Positions 1 to 8,629 are shown, counted from the first letter of the stretch. The stretch: 64,000 nucleotides of DNA from Acinetobacter sp. XH1741 (GCF_041021895.1 NZ_CP157428.1:434001-498000), one strand, 5' to 3'. Notes: generated from the letters alone by a model not told the origin. Translations and numbers: made by a program.

Positions 1-2
1 AA

Positions 3-1436
3 CAACGCCAAGAGTTACTTCTAGAAAAGCAAAATAAAGAGCTTAGAAAAGATGCACAAACACAAGCTAGAAAAGCTTCTCAAAAAAGCTTCAAAGATGC
101 TTTAAAAAGCCAAACACCAAAATTAGATGATTCTTTATCAATAGCCAAAGATCTAAAAGATAGTATCGAAAATGTAGATAAACTTAGTGCCGATGAACTA
201 CAAAAAGTTGATCAGCAAGTCTCAAAACTTGAAGTGATCCGGACTGAAATTAAAACGCCTACCAAACCACCCAAGCTAGGAATTCATGAAGAAAAGTATA
301 GGGAATATCGTGATAAATATAACGAATTCTCAGCTTATGTTATTCAGTTAAAAACTGTTGTTAATAAGATGGAGTCAGAATTAAATAAATTAGCTCCTCA
401 ACAGACAGCCAAGAAATTATTTGATAAAAACCAAGCTATTCTAAATTCTAAATTAAATAAATATCTTTCAGTCATTGAAGCTAAGATTGATGTACTTCAT
501 TCGACTTGGAAAAAAGATATTAGTGAAGATAGAAGCTCATACTACAGTCAAGCAATAAGTATTGTTGAAAGTGTTGAAGACTCCTCTCATTTAGAAAATG
601 CCCTAAACAATCTAGATATTATCTATCTACAGTTAGTAGAGGCCTATACATTTAAATATGATGCAATTTTAAAAACATTAGAAAAAATATCTGACGGCAT
701 TAACTTAGATTCAGCATTTTCAATAGCAGAAGAAGAACGATCAGATATTGAAGAAAAAATGCGAACAATCAATGCGGTCGCACAACTTGGAATTAGTGTA
801 GAAATTTTATCTCATGAGCTTGAAGAAATAGATTCATTGGTCACTCGTGGATTAAATTCATTGCCAAGTGATGTAAAAGAACATCCTGGTTTCAAATTAG
901 CGTACGACTCTCATAAAGCACTCACAAGCCAAATTCGCTTCCTTTCCCCATTAAAAATTTCTGGCTATCAAGCCCGCCAGACAATTACTGGTAAAAATAT
1001 CGAAGCCCATATTGAGCAGTTCTATCGTGATCGTTTTGAAAGACAACGTATTAATTTTGAAGTAACTGAAGCCTTTAGATCTTTAAAAATTAGTGACCTT
1101 CCTTCACGCATCTACCCAGTATTCATTAATTTGATTAACAATGCGATGTATTGGGTTGCATTAGTTGAGGACAGAAAAATTAAAATTGATTTAATTGATG
1201 ATCTCGTTGTGATTGCAAACTCAGGGCCAAAAGTTGATGAAGATGATGTTCAAAGACTGTTTGATCTTTTCTACACAAAACGAGCGAATGGACGTGGTGT
1301 AGGACTTTACTTATGTCGTGAGAACTTAGCTGTAGCGCATCACAAAATTTGGTATGCCGAACAACATAATGACGACCCTTTCATATTCGAAGAGGGCGCT
1401 AACTTTATTATTAAATTTAATGGATTGGAGAAATAA
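3..1436 (+). CDS. GHKL/histidine-kinase-like ATP-binding protein, 5' end outside window
   Basis: The reading frame is open from base 3 without a stop, so the gene begins before the window; the GTG at 234 is an internal codon. About 477 residues are visible. The first half is Lys/Glu/Gln-rich and probably coiled coil. An H-box-like segment (ILSHELEEID, about bases 804-833) is followed by an N box (NLINNAMYW, near 1131-1157), a G1-like ANSGP (near 1216-1230) and a G2 box (GRGVGLYL, near 1291-1314), the order of a histidine-kinase-type ATPase. No membrane segment or sensor domain is visible, so it should be cytosolic. The receiver-domain gene starts 2 bp after its stop, which suggests translational coupling. 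Function as a true kinase is inferred; a MORC-like ATPase role beside a DNA methyltransferase is the alternative. Confidence 0.8.
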   Translation, partial: QRQELLLEKQNKELRKDAQTQARKASQKSFKDALKSQTPKLDDSLSIAKDLKDSIENVDKLSADELQKVDQQVSKLEVIRTEIKTPTKPPKLGIHEEKYREYRDKYNEFSAYVIQLKTVVNKMESELNKLAPQQTAKKLFDKNQAILNSKLNKYLSVIEAKIDVLHSTWKKDISEDRSSYYSQAISIVESVEDSSHLENALNNLDIIYLQLVEAYTFKYDAILKTLEKISDGINLDSAFSIAEEERSDIEEKMRTINAVAQLGISVEILSHELEEIDSLVTRGLNSLPSDVKEHPGFKLAYDSHKALTSQIRFLSPLKISGYQARQTITGKNIEAHIEQFYRDRFERQRINFEVTEAFRSLKISDLPSRIYPVFINLINNAMYWVALVEDRKIKIDLIDDLVVIANSGPKVDEDDVQRLFDLFYTKRANGRGVGLYLCRENLAVAHHKIWYAEQHNDDPFIFEEGANFIIKFNGLEK

Positions 1437-1438
1437 TT

Positions 1439-2890
1439 GTGACTGTTGCACTAAATTACGCGAGTTTAGTTACTCAAACATTTTGTGATAATGCTATACG
1501 CAGTGTAATGATGATAGATGATGAATTTTTATCATATCCCGCTTTAATTGAGGGATTAAAGAGTAAACAAGTTTTAGCTACTAAATTAGTAGAAAATTCC
1601 TCAAGAGCCGCTGAGTTAGAAAAATTTTTTCAATCAAAAAATATTCTTTGTGATATCGACAACTCAGCTGAACATGCACAATGGGATAAAATTCGGAAGT
1701 CTGATCTTATAATTATCGATTATCACCTCGAAAATGATAGTCCTAAAAAGACCTTAGAAATTCTAAATGATTTACAAACCTCTCAGCATATGAACTTAGC
1801 GGTGGTCTACACAAATGAACCATTAGAAACGGTTTGGAAACAGATCGCTTCATCTCTCGTGAAAAAACATAAAACATCAGATGTTCTATTAGAACTGGAC
1901 ATAGATGAATTAGATGAGATTTGGGAAAAAATAATATTAGATGATACTTATAACCTTTCAAACGATGAAATTTCTGAGTATTTGAATACCAAGCTTCCCC
2001 CTAAACGTATCTCGAATACAATTGATGCCGATGAAGAACTATTCTCTATTTCCTCTATAATTAAAGCAAAATACGATAATCCAAATGATGATTTCCAGCT
2101 TATAGATAACCTTTCTACCTTAATTTGTAATTATCAACTTGAACAAATATCAGATGAATTTGGTATTAATCCTACAATCGAATCTAGCAAATTTATATCC
2201 AATAAAAATGGAAATAAATGGATTAAAATCAACAATATTTTTATTTGCCTAGTGAATAAAGTTGATAGAAGTACTAGTATTGACACTCCACCACAGAAAA
2301 TTTGGGACACACTAAACGAATCACTTATTGAATGGAAGCCTACATACTATCAATTAATGCAGTCCGAAATTCAAAACTTTATTGAGTCAAATGCATTCGC
2401 TTTTAGTTCTAAACATGATAATGAAATTCTTTCGCAAGCTGCTTGGCTAAATGAAATTTTAAAATCCACTGAATTATCTCAATTTAACATCATTCAATCT
2501 CTTTTTAAAAATTTATCTGAAGATCTATTTTTTAAATTTAAAAAGAGCTCTAGCTTAAATAGATATATAGATAATATTTTTTTAGTATATAAAGAAAAAT
2601 TTACTAATTACCCAAGTTCTAACCAACAGAAAAGCCTTGAATTTTGTGCAAAAGAAATGAATATCGCAATAGGACAAGATACATATCAAGATATGTATCA
2701 TGCTCTGAATATGCATGCATCTTCAAAGAATTATGAAGAAAAGCATATTTCTACAGGAACCGTTTTTTTAGATAAAACCTCTGTACACGACAAATTTCAC
2801 AGAACCCTTATCCTATCAGGATTCTGCCTTCTTAAAATTGCCAAAATTTCCTTAAACTCTTCTTTTTTCCCAAAACCAATTAAACGCTGA
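1439..2890 (+). pseudogene. Receiver-domain (response-regulator-like) protein, N-terminal part cut by ISAba1
   Basis: GTG start behind a GGAG ribosome site inside the end of the upstream ATPase gene. Residues 20-110 look like a receiver domain: acidic pocket VMMIDDEF, then phospho-acceptor-like LIIIDYHLEND and a VVYTNE strand. The rest (about 115-447) matches no domain I can name. ISAba1 enters inside codon 447, and the last 36 residues (from VHDKF on) are encoded by IS sequence read backwards. The natural protein continues at 3968; joining 2778 to 3968 keeps frame and gives a 602-aa product. The encoded truncated protein keeps its receiver domain but lacks the C-terminal quarter, so it is probably inactive. 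Pairing with the upstream kinase-like gene is inferred from adjacency. Confidence 0.85.
2770..2778. repeat. 9-bp target-site duplication, left copy
   Basis: AGATAAAAC lies directly outside the left end of ISAba1 and is repeated exactly at 3959-3967. Nine bp is the duplication length known for ISAba1. Confidence 0.95.
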
Positions 2891-3887
2891 ATCGCCATTT
2901 GAACATAGTCTAAACCATAGCGAAATAAACTCATTGAGAGTCGTCCATGCTTCTTTATTTTTATCGCTTTTTTTTGATCATGTTGCCATTCACCCGTTAA
3001 GTAACACCAACAGAAGCTTATAGCTAACACCGCAATCAATTTTTTCACTCGTCTAGGGTCTGTCAAGCGCGTATTTTCAAGATTAAACCCGCGTCCTTTG
3101 AGACAACTGAATAAGGTTTCAATTTCCCAGCGTAATGCATAATCCTGAATAGCATTGGCATTAAACTGAGGAGAAACGACGAGTAAAAGCTCTCCATTTT
3201 CTAACTGTAGTGCACTTATATATAGTTTCACCCGACCAACCAAAATCCGTCGTTTACGACATTCAATTTGACCAACTTTAAGATGGCGAAATAAATCACT
3301 AATTTTATGATTCTTTCCTAAATGATTGGTGACAATGAAGTTTTTTTAACACGAATGCAGAAGTTGATGTCTTGTTCAATTAACCATGTAAACCACTGCT
3401 CACCGATAAACTCTCTGTCTGCGAACACATTCACAATACGGTCTTTACCAAAAATGGCTATAAAGCGTTGAATCAAAGCAATGCGCTCTTTCGTATCTGA
3501 ATTTCCACGTTTATTAAGCAATGTCCAAAGGATAGGTATCGCTATTCCACGATAAACGATTGCGAGCATCAGGATATTAATATTTCGTTTTCCCCATTTC
3601 CAATTGGTTCTATCTAAAGTCAGTTGCACTTGGTCGAATGAAAACATATTGAAAATCAACTGAGAAATTTGACGATAATCAAAATACTGACCTGCAAAGA
3701 AGCGCTGCATACGTCGATAAAATGATTGTGGTAAGCACTTGATGGGCAAGGCTTTAGATGCAGAAGAAAGATTACATGTTTGCTTTAAAATAATCACAAG
3801 CATGATGAGCGCAAAGCACTTTAAATGTGACTTGTTCCATTTTAGAGATTTGTTTAAGATAAGATATAACTCATTGAGATGTGTCAT
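2797..3887 (-). CDS. ISAba1 IS4-family transposase, made from two frames
   Basis: The first frame (3318-3887, 189 aa, from MTHLNELYL) holds the DDE N-terminal half, with LTLDRTNW and FADREFIGEQW. The second frame (down to 2797) carries the C-terminal half with the YALRWEIETLFSCLKGRG signature. The frames overlap around a run of seven T on the plus strand (3341-3347, A7 in the coding strand). A -1 shift there fuses ...RVKK to NFIVTNHLGKN... and gives one full-length transposase. Two overlapping ORFs are the described state of ISAba1, so this is taken as normal programmed or slippage frameshifting and not decay. Confidence 0.85.
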
Positions 3888-3898
3888 AGTATTCGTCG

Positions 3899-3926
3899 TT
3901 AGAAAACAATTATTATGACATTATTT
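3899..3926 (+). promoter_or_regulatory. ISAba1 outward promoter
   Basis: TTAGAA (3899-3904) and TTATTT (3921-3926) are separated by 16 bp. This is the -35/-10 pair described for the ISAba1 promoter that switches on neighbouring genes such as ampC. Here it points right, into the C-terminal fragment of the broken receiver gene and then antisense into the methyltransferase gene. Confidence 0.7.
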
Positions 3927-3958
3927 CAATGAGTTATCTATTTTTGTCGTGTACAGAG

Positions 3959-3967
3959 AGATAAAAC
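3959..3967. repeat. 9-bp target-site duplication, right copy
   Basis: AGATAAAAC, identical to 2770-2778, directly outside the right inverted repeat of ISAba1. Confidence 0.95.
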
Positions 3968-4436
3968 TTATAATAAATGGTATTTATGTGTTTCTGCAGC
4001 TTGTGATATGGTTCCAGCACAAGGAAATGATCCTCATCATATTAGGCTGACACCCCACAAGATTATTAAGGTCCTTGAACTATTCAAAGTAAGTAAACCA
4101 AGAGATGCCCTAAGAAATGCTTCTCACTCGAACTATATTTATATCTTAGATGGAAATAAGCCTCTATACTTATCGATTGTTACAAGTAGTCGACCATTAC
4201 CAAGTATTGATTATCTTTTATTAAAGGATCAAAAAAATACTTTTACTAATCAACCAAATATTATTAACGGATATTTGATAAATAAAGATTCAACTACTGA
4301 CAATCCTAATTTGGAAGAGATTGAACTTAAAGTTAAGTCCCAATTACGTACAGGATATGCTGAAAGATTTCAATCTGTAGCAGCACAATATACAGCTAGA
4401 ATTGGGGTAGATTATTTCAATGAAAAGACTCTGTAA
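3968..4436 (+). pseudogene. C-terminal part of the ISAba1-split receiver-domain protein
   Basis: Base 3968 completes the codon broken at 2778, and the frame runs through YNKWYLCVSAACDMVPAQ to a stop at 4436 (about 156 residues). An internal ATG at 4008 could start a 142-aa fragment, but there is no convincing ribosome site before it. The WYLCV..ACDMV segment resembles a motif I associate with the C-terminal domain of large receiver proteins in defence-type loci; that link is recall and not proof. The fragment lies just downstream of the ISAba1 outward promoter and may be transcribed. Confidence 0.8.
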
Positions 4437-4456
4437 ACGGATTAATAATTGATTTC

Positions 4457-5512
4457 TTAAACCTTTAATTCGGTTAGGTAGTGGTTCAGAATGGCTAAAC
4501 CAAATTGTTTAGCCATTTCACAAGGTACAGCATTTCCAATCTGTCTAGAAGCCTCAACCACACTTCCCTTAAAGATAAAGTCTTGAGGAAACGTCTGTAA
4601 CCGTGAAGCTTCTCTTACACTAATTGCACGATGCTGATTCGTATCTGGATGACCAAAACGTCCATTAGAATAACTATAGCAACGTGTTGTTAAGGTAGGA
4701 GCTGGCTTATCCCAACTCATACGACCATAAACATCCATATGCCCAGAATGTGTCTTATGGCATTCATTAATCAAATGTTCAGGCCAATGACGTCGATCCC
4801 CCCCTTCTGGAGTGTTCTGAATACGCTCTAGATTACGAGAATTCAACGTTGGACATCTATGCCACGGATCGTCAGGATGTATTCCACCAGCCTTAATTGG
4901 AGGAAAATCACCTATAAAGTCTTTAACTGTAAGGATTGATGGAAGTCCTTCACCATGTGTCCTTGGTGGAATTTCCATTTTTTTCGATTTACAAGCCAGT
5001 AAAACAAACCGCTTACGTTTTTGAGGAACGCCATATTCTTCAGATTTTGCGATGAATTCTGTAATCTTATATTTTTTAGATTCTAAAAAAGTGATGAACC
5101 GCTTGTAAGGGCCATCTTTTTCTTTATCGATTTTTTGAAGACCAGGAACATTTTCTACAAGAATATATTCAGGTTTTAATTTGCTGATAAACCGGTGTGT
5201 TTCATCTAATAATGTACGTCGAATATCATCTTCACTTTTTGATTTATTTTGTGTAGAGAATGGCTGACATGGGGCACATGCAACAAACAAAAGAGGTTCT
5301 TTTTCTCTGTTTTTCTCTTTAAAAGCTTTTGCTAATTCTTTTTCATCTAATTCTCTAATATCAACATTATAGAATAATGCCTCAGGGAAATTAGCCTGAT
5401 ATGTCTCAGCCGCCTTTATATCAAAATCGAGTCCAATAGTGATATCTAATCCAGCTTGACGTAGTCCTTCACTTGCCCCACCGCAACCAGAAAAGAAATC
5501 TATTACTTTCAA
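4457..5512 (-). CDS. C5-cytosine DNA methyltransferase (Dcm type)
   Basis: A 351-aa protein with the ordered motifs of a DNA (cytosine-5) methyltransferase: motif I FFSGCGGASEG (residues 6-16, SAM binding), catalytic PCQPFS (about 81-86, nucleophile Cys), ENVPG (about 120), QKRKRFVLLA (about 164), and motif X RQIGNAVP near the C-terminus. Target recognition falls in the variable stretch between motifs VIII and IX (about 190-300) and cannot be read from sequence. It is convergent with the receiver gene (20 bp apart), and the dead HTH gene lies upstream. No restriction endonuclease is visible beside it, so it is an orphan here or belongs to a module that extends left of the window. Confidence 0.92.
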   Translation of the reverse strand: MKVIDFFSGCGGASEGLRQAGLDITIGLDFDIKAAETYQANFPEALFYNVDIRELDEKELAKAFKEKNREKEPLLFVACAPCQPFSTQNKSKSEDDIRRTLLDETHRFISKLKPEYILVENVPGLQKIDKEKDGPYKRFITFLESKKYKITEFIAKSEEYGVPQKRKRFVLLACKSKKMEIPPRTHGEGLPSILTVKDFIGDFPPIKAGGIHPDDPWHRCPTLNSRNLERIQNTPEGGDRRHWPEHLINECHKTHSGHMDVYGRMSWDKPAPTLTTRCYSYSNGRFGHPDTNQHRAISVREASRLQTFPQDFIFKGSVVEASRQIGNAVPCEMAKQFGLAILNHYLTELKV

Positions 5513-5575
5513 AACAACACCAAGTTATATATTTAAAAAATATGCCAAATCATAACAGAAGATACGTTTCTAAAA

Positions 5576-5781
5576 TTATTTTGGAAATAAATCTTTTGCA
5601 TCCAATTCTAATAAAGCTGCCAATTCATAAATTTTTTCTAAAGTAGGATTACCTCTCTTTCAATCCGTCCTAAATAACTACGAGCAATGTTACAGAGCAA
5701 TGCCAATTGCTCTTGTGACATGTTTCTTTCTTTTCTATATTTGCGAACCAATTGCCTAAATTGAATAGTAAGTTCTTACAT
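5576..5781 (-). pseudogene. XRE-family (controller-type) HTH regulator, inactivated
   Basis: The minus strand encodes an almost complete small HTH protein. From 5781 it reads M-stop-ELTIQFRQLVRKYR, then NMSQEQLALLCNIARSYLGRIER, and after a frame change GNPTLEKIYELAALLELDAKDLFPK to a stop at 5576. RIER(GE)GNPTL..I..LA..L is the usual end of an XRE helix-turn-helix. There is a stop at codon 2 and a frameshift around 5655-5662, so no full protein can be made. Its place 63 bp upstream of the methyltransferase and its roughly 69-aa size fit a restriction-modification controller protein; that role is inferred. Confidence 0.7.
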
Positions 5782-6000
5782 AAATATTCAAATGCTTAAA
5801 AAACAGAACTATCACTATTTGAGGACTATATCCACGGTCTATAACTCTCTACCGCTACACAGAGTTTTTACGTATAAGAAAAACCAGTTTGATAGCAAAG
5901 CCCCCCTAGGCCCCTATGTCACAACAGTCTTTTACTTTTGCGCTGATTTAAAGTTTGAGAGATCATTGCGACACAGAGATAAAGGAGCTAAGCGCAGGAC

Positions 6001-6285
6001 TTAGCCCATTTTGGTTTTATGGCAGCGCCAAATGCTGCTGAGCAAGTTAGGGGCAAAGTCCTGTGGGAGAACAGGACTTTGCAAACTGGTGCGTTTTAAA
6101 CGTTGTACGGTTTGAGGTGAATACACCTGCGTAAGCTGTTGGCAAATACAATCACAACTGGCTTGCATGCGTTCACCTGACAAACAAATTCTTTTAAATT
6201 CCTGCTGAGCATGGGCATCATCATGCGTAATTCCATAACCACCTATCACAAGGTTTAAAACCAATATAATTTTATAAAGTTTCAT
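6001..6285 (-). CDS. Small secreted Cys-containing protein, unknown
   Basis: A 94-aa product starting with a signal-peptide-like stretch (MKLYKIILVLNLVIGGYG, then AHA before the mature part). The mature protein contains Cys residues at CLSGERMQASCDCICQQL and one near the end (WRCHK), so a disulphide-bonded periplasmic protein is likely. I do not recognise the family. It sits alone between the dead regulator and the structured-RNA candidate, on the same strand as the latter, about 200 bp of very A/T-rich DNA downstream of it. Confidence 0.55.
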   Translation of the reverse strand: MKLYKIILVLNLVIGGYGITHDDAHAQQEFKRICLSGERMQASCDCICQQLTQVYSPQTVQRLKRTSLQSPVLPQDFAPNLLSSIWRCHKTKMG

Positions 6286-6481
6286 ATTATTCTCATGATT
6301 ATTTAAATCCTTAAATAAAATAAAAATATGATTTGCATAAATATTAAAATAATTTTTTAAATAAAAATTAATCCTCCAACAAAAATAGGAAAATAAAATA
6401 ATTAAGATTTTAAAATAAAAATAATTTATAAATTTAAAAAATCAGGATATAGAAAACCCAAATTTTAAATAAATAAAATAG

Positions 6482-6517
6482 TTAAATAAGAGAGAAAATG
6501 AGTTTAAATTGTGGCAT
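6482..6517 (-). CDS. Possible 11-codon leader peptide
   Basis: On the minus strand an AAGGAG ribosome site (6524-6529) sits 6 nt before an ATG at 6517 that opens MPQFKLIFSLI-stop. The ribosome site is part of a small hairpin (ACTCC 6523-6527 with GGAGT 6536-6540), so its access could be controlled by folding of the RNA upstream. Too short to call without translation data. Confidence 0.3.
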   Translation of the reverse strand: MPQFKLIFSLI

Positions 6518-6760
6518 GGCCAACTCCTTAAAAATGGAGTCCTACCACCAAATCACCGTCAATTGATTAGGGTGGTAGAACGAAAGAGGGTTAGCAGACT
6601 GACCTAGCGACCAGCACGCGCGTACGCGTCCCCCTTCCGCCCTACCATAGAGAAAAAGGGGGCACAAAGGTTCCACACGGGGAATACTTAGGAAAGTATA
6701 ACCCGCTACGCTAGGGACGGTCTGCTAAAACCGGCTGGCAATGTAGGCCAGCAACGAGAT
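6518..6760 (-). ncRNA. Structured RNA candidate, perhaps C4-like phage antisense regulator
   Basis: A GC-richer island with many exact complementary arms: 6542-6549/6571-6578 (8 bp), 6591-6599/6720-6728 (9 bp, closing a multibranch domain), 6630-6636/6656-6662 (7 bp), 6734-6739/6747-6752 (6 bp), plus the palindrome at 6616-6629. Protein frames through it are short. Read on the minus strand, it ends in a hairpin that masks a good ribosome site before a tiny ORF, which is the layout of phage P1/P7-type C4 immunity RNA upstream of icd/ant. The strand and the C4 likeness are inferences from layout and recall; structure is seen on either strand. Confidence 0.5.
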
Positions 6761-7429
6761 AATAATCGGTGATTTTAAGTACGTCAATTTATTTTAATAA
6801 AAAAGTTTAAATATAATAATTTAATTAATACTTAAATAATATTATCCATTTTATTATATTTATGACTTTTAATTAAATTTAAAATATAAACTTTGGTTGC
6901 ATCTATATTTATTAAATAAAATAGACTGATCATTAATTCTAATTTAATAGTTTATATAAATACATCTAAGATGAAGACAATTTAAATATATAAAATATCT
7001 TATAGAAAAAGCCCTTACTCCCTAAGTTGATAAGCCAACATCTGTTCCCACCCTTTCAAGCGCTTATTTTTCTATAGCTTTTACTGTAAATACGCACCTA
7101 ACAAAGAGAAAGGCCATCAACATGTTGCTATATTGCTTAGTACAGATGTTGACCAGCAGCCTAACTTGGTTAAATCAGTAACAGTTAATGAATTTAAAAG
7201 TATATTTGGCTTTTTTATTGAATTTATAAAGCTCTAAAACATAGTAGCTCCCTTTTATTAAGACATTCTAATAAATATAAATAATTCAATATGTTATATA
7301 CAAAAACCAACAAAAACATTTGGATTTATACATGAAAAGTTATGGTATAAATCACGCTTCGAAATTTGCCTAATAACTATAAATTTCGACTATTACAAAA
7401 CACTTTCTAATTATAAGGAACGACTAATC

Positions 7430-8629
7430 ATGGCTAATGGATTCCCAACTGGAAACTTTAGAATCGTTAACAAAGAAACAGGTGCGTGTATTTCAAGTTT
7501 GTACGGTGGTCAAACCGATGGTGTACACACGGTAACTAGACGTGGTGAAACGGGTCATTTTGCATATTCTCATACAAATGACCGAAAATTTACGGTACAT
7601 GATAAGGTTAAAAACATAGACGAAGAGCTTTGGTATTTTGATAGCCACGAATATCGCAGTGGGCGAGAGAATAAGCTATTCAACAAAGTTAAAGATATCC
7701 GATCTAGTTGGGTACTCGGTGCTTACGTTAAAACAAAAGTGATTGGATCTAAACTGAAAGACCACGATTTAGAACATTTTGTTAGTCTTTTACCCAAGCA
7801 AGATGAAGAAACACTAGCTCATTTAAGAACCAATGATGGTCTGGATATTATTCGCTTATTAGAAAAATTTATTGATATTAACGGCGAAGAAACCATTAAA
7901 TCGGAGCTTGTGGGTAAGCTTGATAATAAAAAATTTGATGAATATTTAAATCCAGTCCTCGCTCATGCATCAATTCGTAGCATTGAGCAAAAGTTCTATA
8001 AACTTGCTTCCGCTCCTTGGCTACGTTTAAATATTCCTGATTTTAAAGGTATTCCTGAAATTGATGAACAACTCTATAAGATCATTTTTGCCTCTGTGCA
8101 ATTAGATGTCTTGGATCTTAAAGATGGGCATCGAGATTCTGTGTTCCGATTGTATTTTCACCATTACGATATCAATGAACTTCTAAAAAAAATTAAAAAA
8201 GAGCAACTTGAGGCACTACGAGTAAAAGCATGGACAGAGCTTCAAGATGTAGAAGACTCTCAAAAAGAAGCCGTAAAAATTATTCTAGAGCTTAGAAAAA
8301 CGCTAGATTTACATACTGATGAAAAAAATATGAATACGGCCCAAAAAATTTTGCAGACAGGTTTAAAGTCAAATGAGTCTTTTGAACAACTGCAAACAGC
8401 GTTAAAAAGTACAAAGCGTAAAGAATTACAAGCAGTTCATTCGCATAGTGGCGATATTTTCTTGCAAGGAGCTGGCCGCCAGTACCAAACTAGTTGGGCA
8501 TTTGAAGATGGCTATATTTTTGTAGAAGGCCAACCAGATGCAGTACTGACACATCTCTGGGGTTCATCTGTAGGTATTAGTCAACGATCTAATGATCCAA
8601 GACAGCGCTGGGAACTTAAAAGAGCTTAA
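7430..8629 (+). CDS. Unknown 399-aa protein with trefoil-like ends
   Basis: ATG with AAGGA 9 nt upstream. Residues 1-85 (GNFRIVNKETGACISS, then a WYF segment) and the last 75 (GDIFLQGAGRQYQTSWAF.., ending PRQRWELKR) look like beta-trefoil or ricin-type strands. Residues about 110-320 are charged and helical (EQLEALRVKAWTEL, KIILELRKTL). No signal peptide or membrane segment is seen. It would be one carbohydrate-binding-like fold split by a large helical insertion, or two small beta domains. A strong terminator follows at 8706. It stands alone in the accessory region; I do not recognise the family. Confidence 0.8.
   Translation: MANGFPTGNFRIVNKETGACISSLYGGQTDGVHTVTRRGETGHFAYSHTNDRKFTVHDKVKNIDEELWYFDSHEYRSGRENKLFNKVKDIRSSWVLGAYVKTKVIGSKLKDHDLEHFVSLLPKQDEETLAHLRTNDGLDIIRLLEKFIDINGEETIKSELVGKLDNKKFDEYLNPVLAHASIRSIEQKFYKLASAPWLRLNIPDFKGIPEIDEQLYKIIFASVQLDVLDLKDGHRDSVFRLYFHHYDINELLKKIKKEQLEALRVKAWTELQDVEDSQKEAVKIILELRKTLDLHTDEKNMNTAQKILQTGLKSNESFEQLQTALKSTKRKELQAVHSHSGDIFLQGAGRQYQTSWAFEDGYIFVEGQPDAVLTHLWGSSVGISQRSNDPRQRWELKRA

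Larger units (their letters stand above)
2779..3958 (-). mobile_element. ISAba1: ISAba1 (IS4 family), complete copy
   Basis: The element is exactly 1180 bp, the known ISAba1 length, with 16-bp terminal inverted repeats (CTCTGTACACGACAAA at 2779-2794, its complement at 3943-3958) and a 9-bp direct repeat outside. The transposase is read on the minus strand in two frames. It has inserted into the receiver-domain gene in the opposite orientation. The perfect target duplication says it arrived by simple transposition and has not recombined since. The name rests on recall of the IS ends, size and transposase sequence. Confidence 0.95.
6286..7429. other. 1.1-kb region without a clear gene
   Basis: Mostly extremely A/T-rich DNA (6286-6480 and 6780-7010) flanking a GC-richer structured segment (6482-6760, listed separately). 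At 7034-7237 there is a plus-strand open stretch without a start codon, translating to ..YAPNKEKGHQHVAILLSTDVDQ.., which could be a remnant of a lost coding sequence. It matches nothing I can name with confidence. No promoter for the 7430 gene stands out. Confidence 0.5.

Noticed and set aside
1743..1961. Minus-strand ORF inside the receiver gene
   Set aside because: It is the antisense of a well-supported coding frame with no ribosome site.
5792..6004. A 70-aa plus-strand ORF between the HTH remnant and the small secreted gene
   Set aside because: No ribosome site, low-complexity and unlikely composition, no domain; treated as chance.
6616..6629. ACGCGCGTACGCGT palindrome as a stand-alone regulatory site
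   Set aside because: It lies inside the structured segment and is better explained as one of its helices.
6482..6780. RNase P RNA, tmRNA or 6S RNA at the structured island
   Set aside because: None of their hallmark sequences (for example GAGGAAAGTCCGGGC of RNase P) occurs there.
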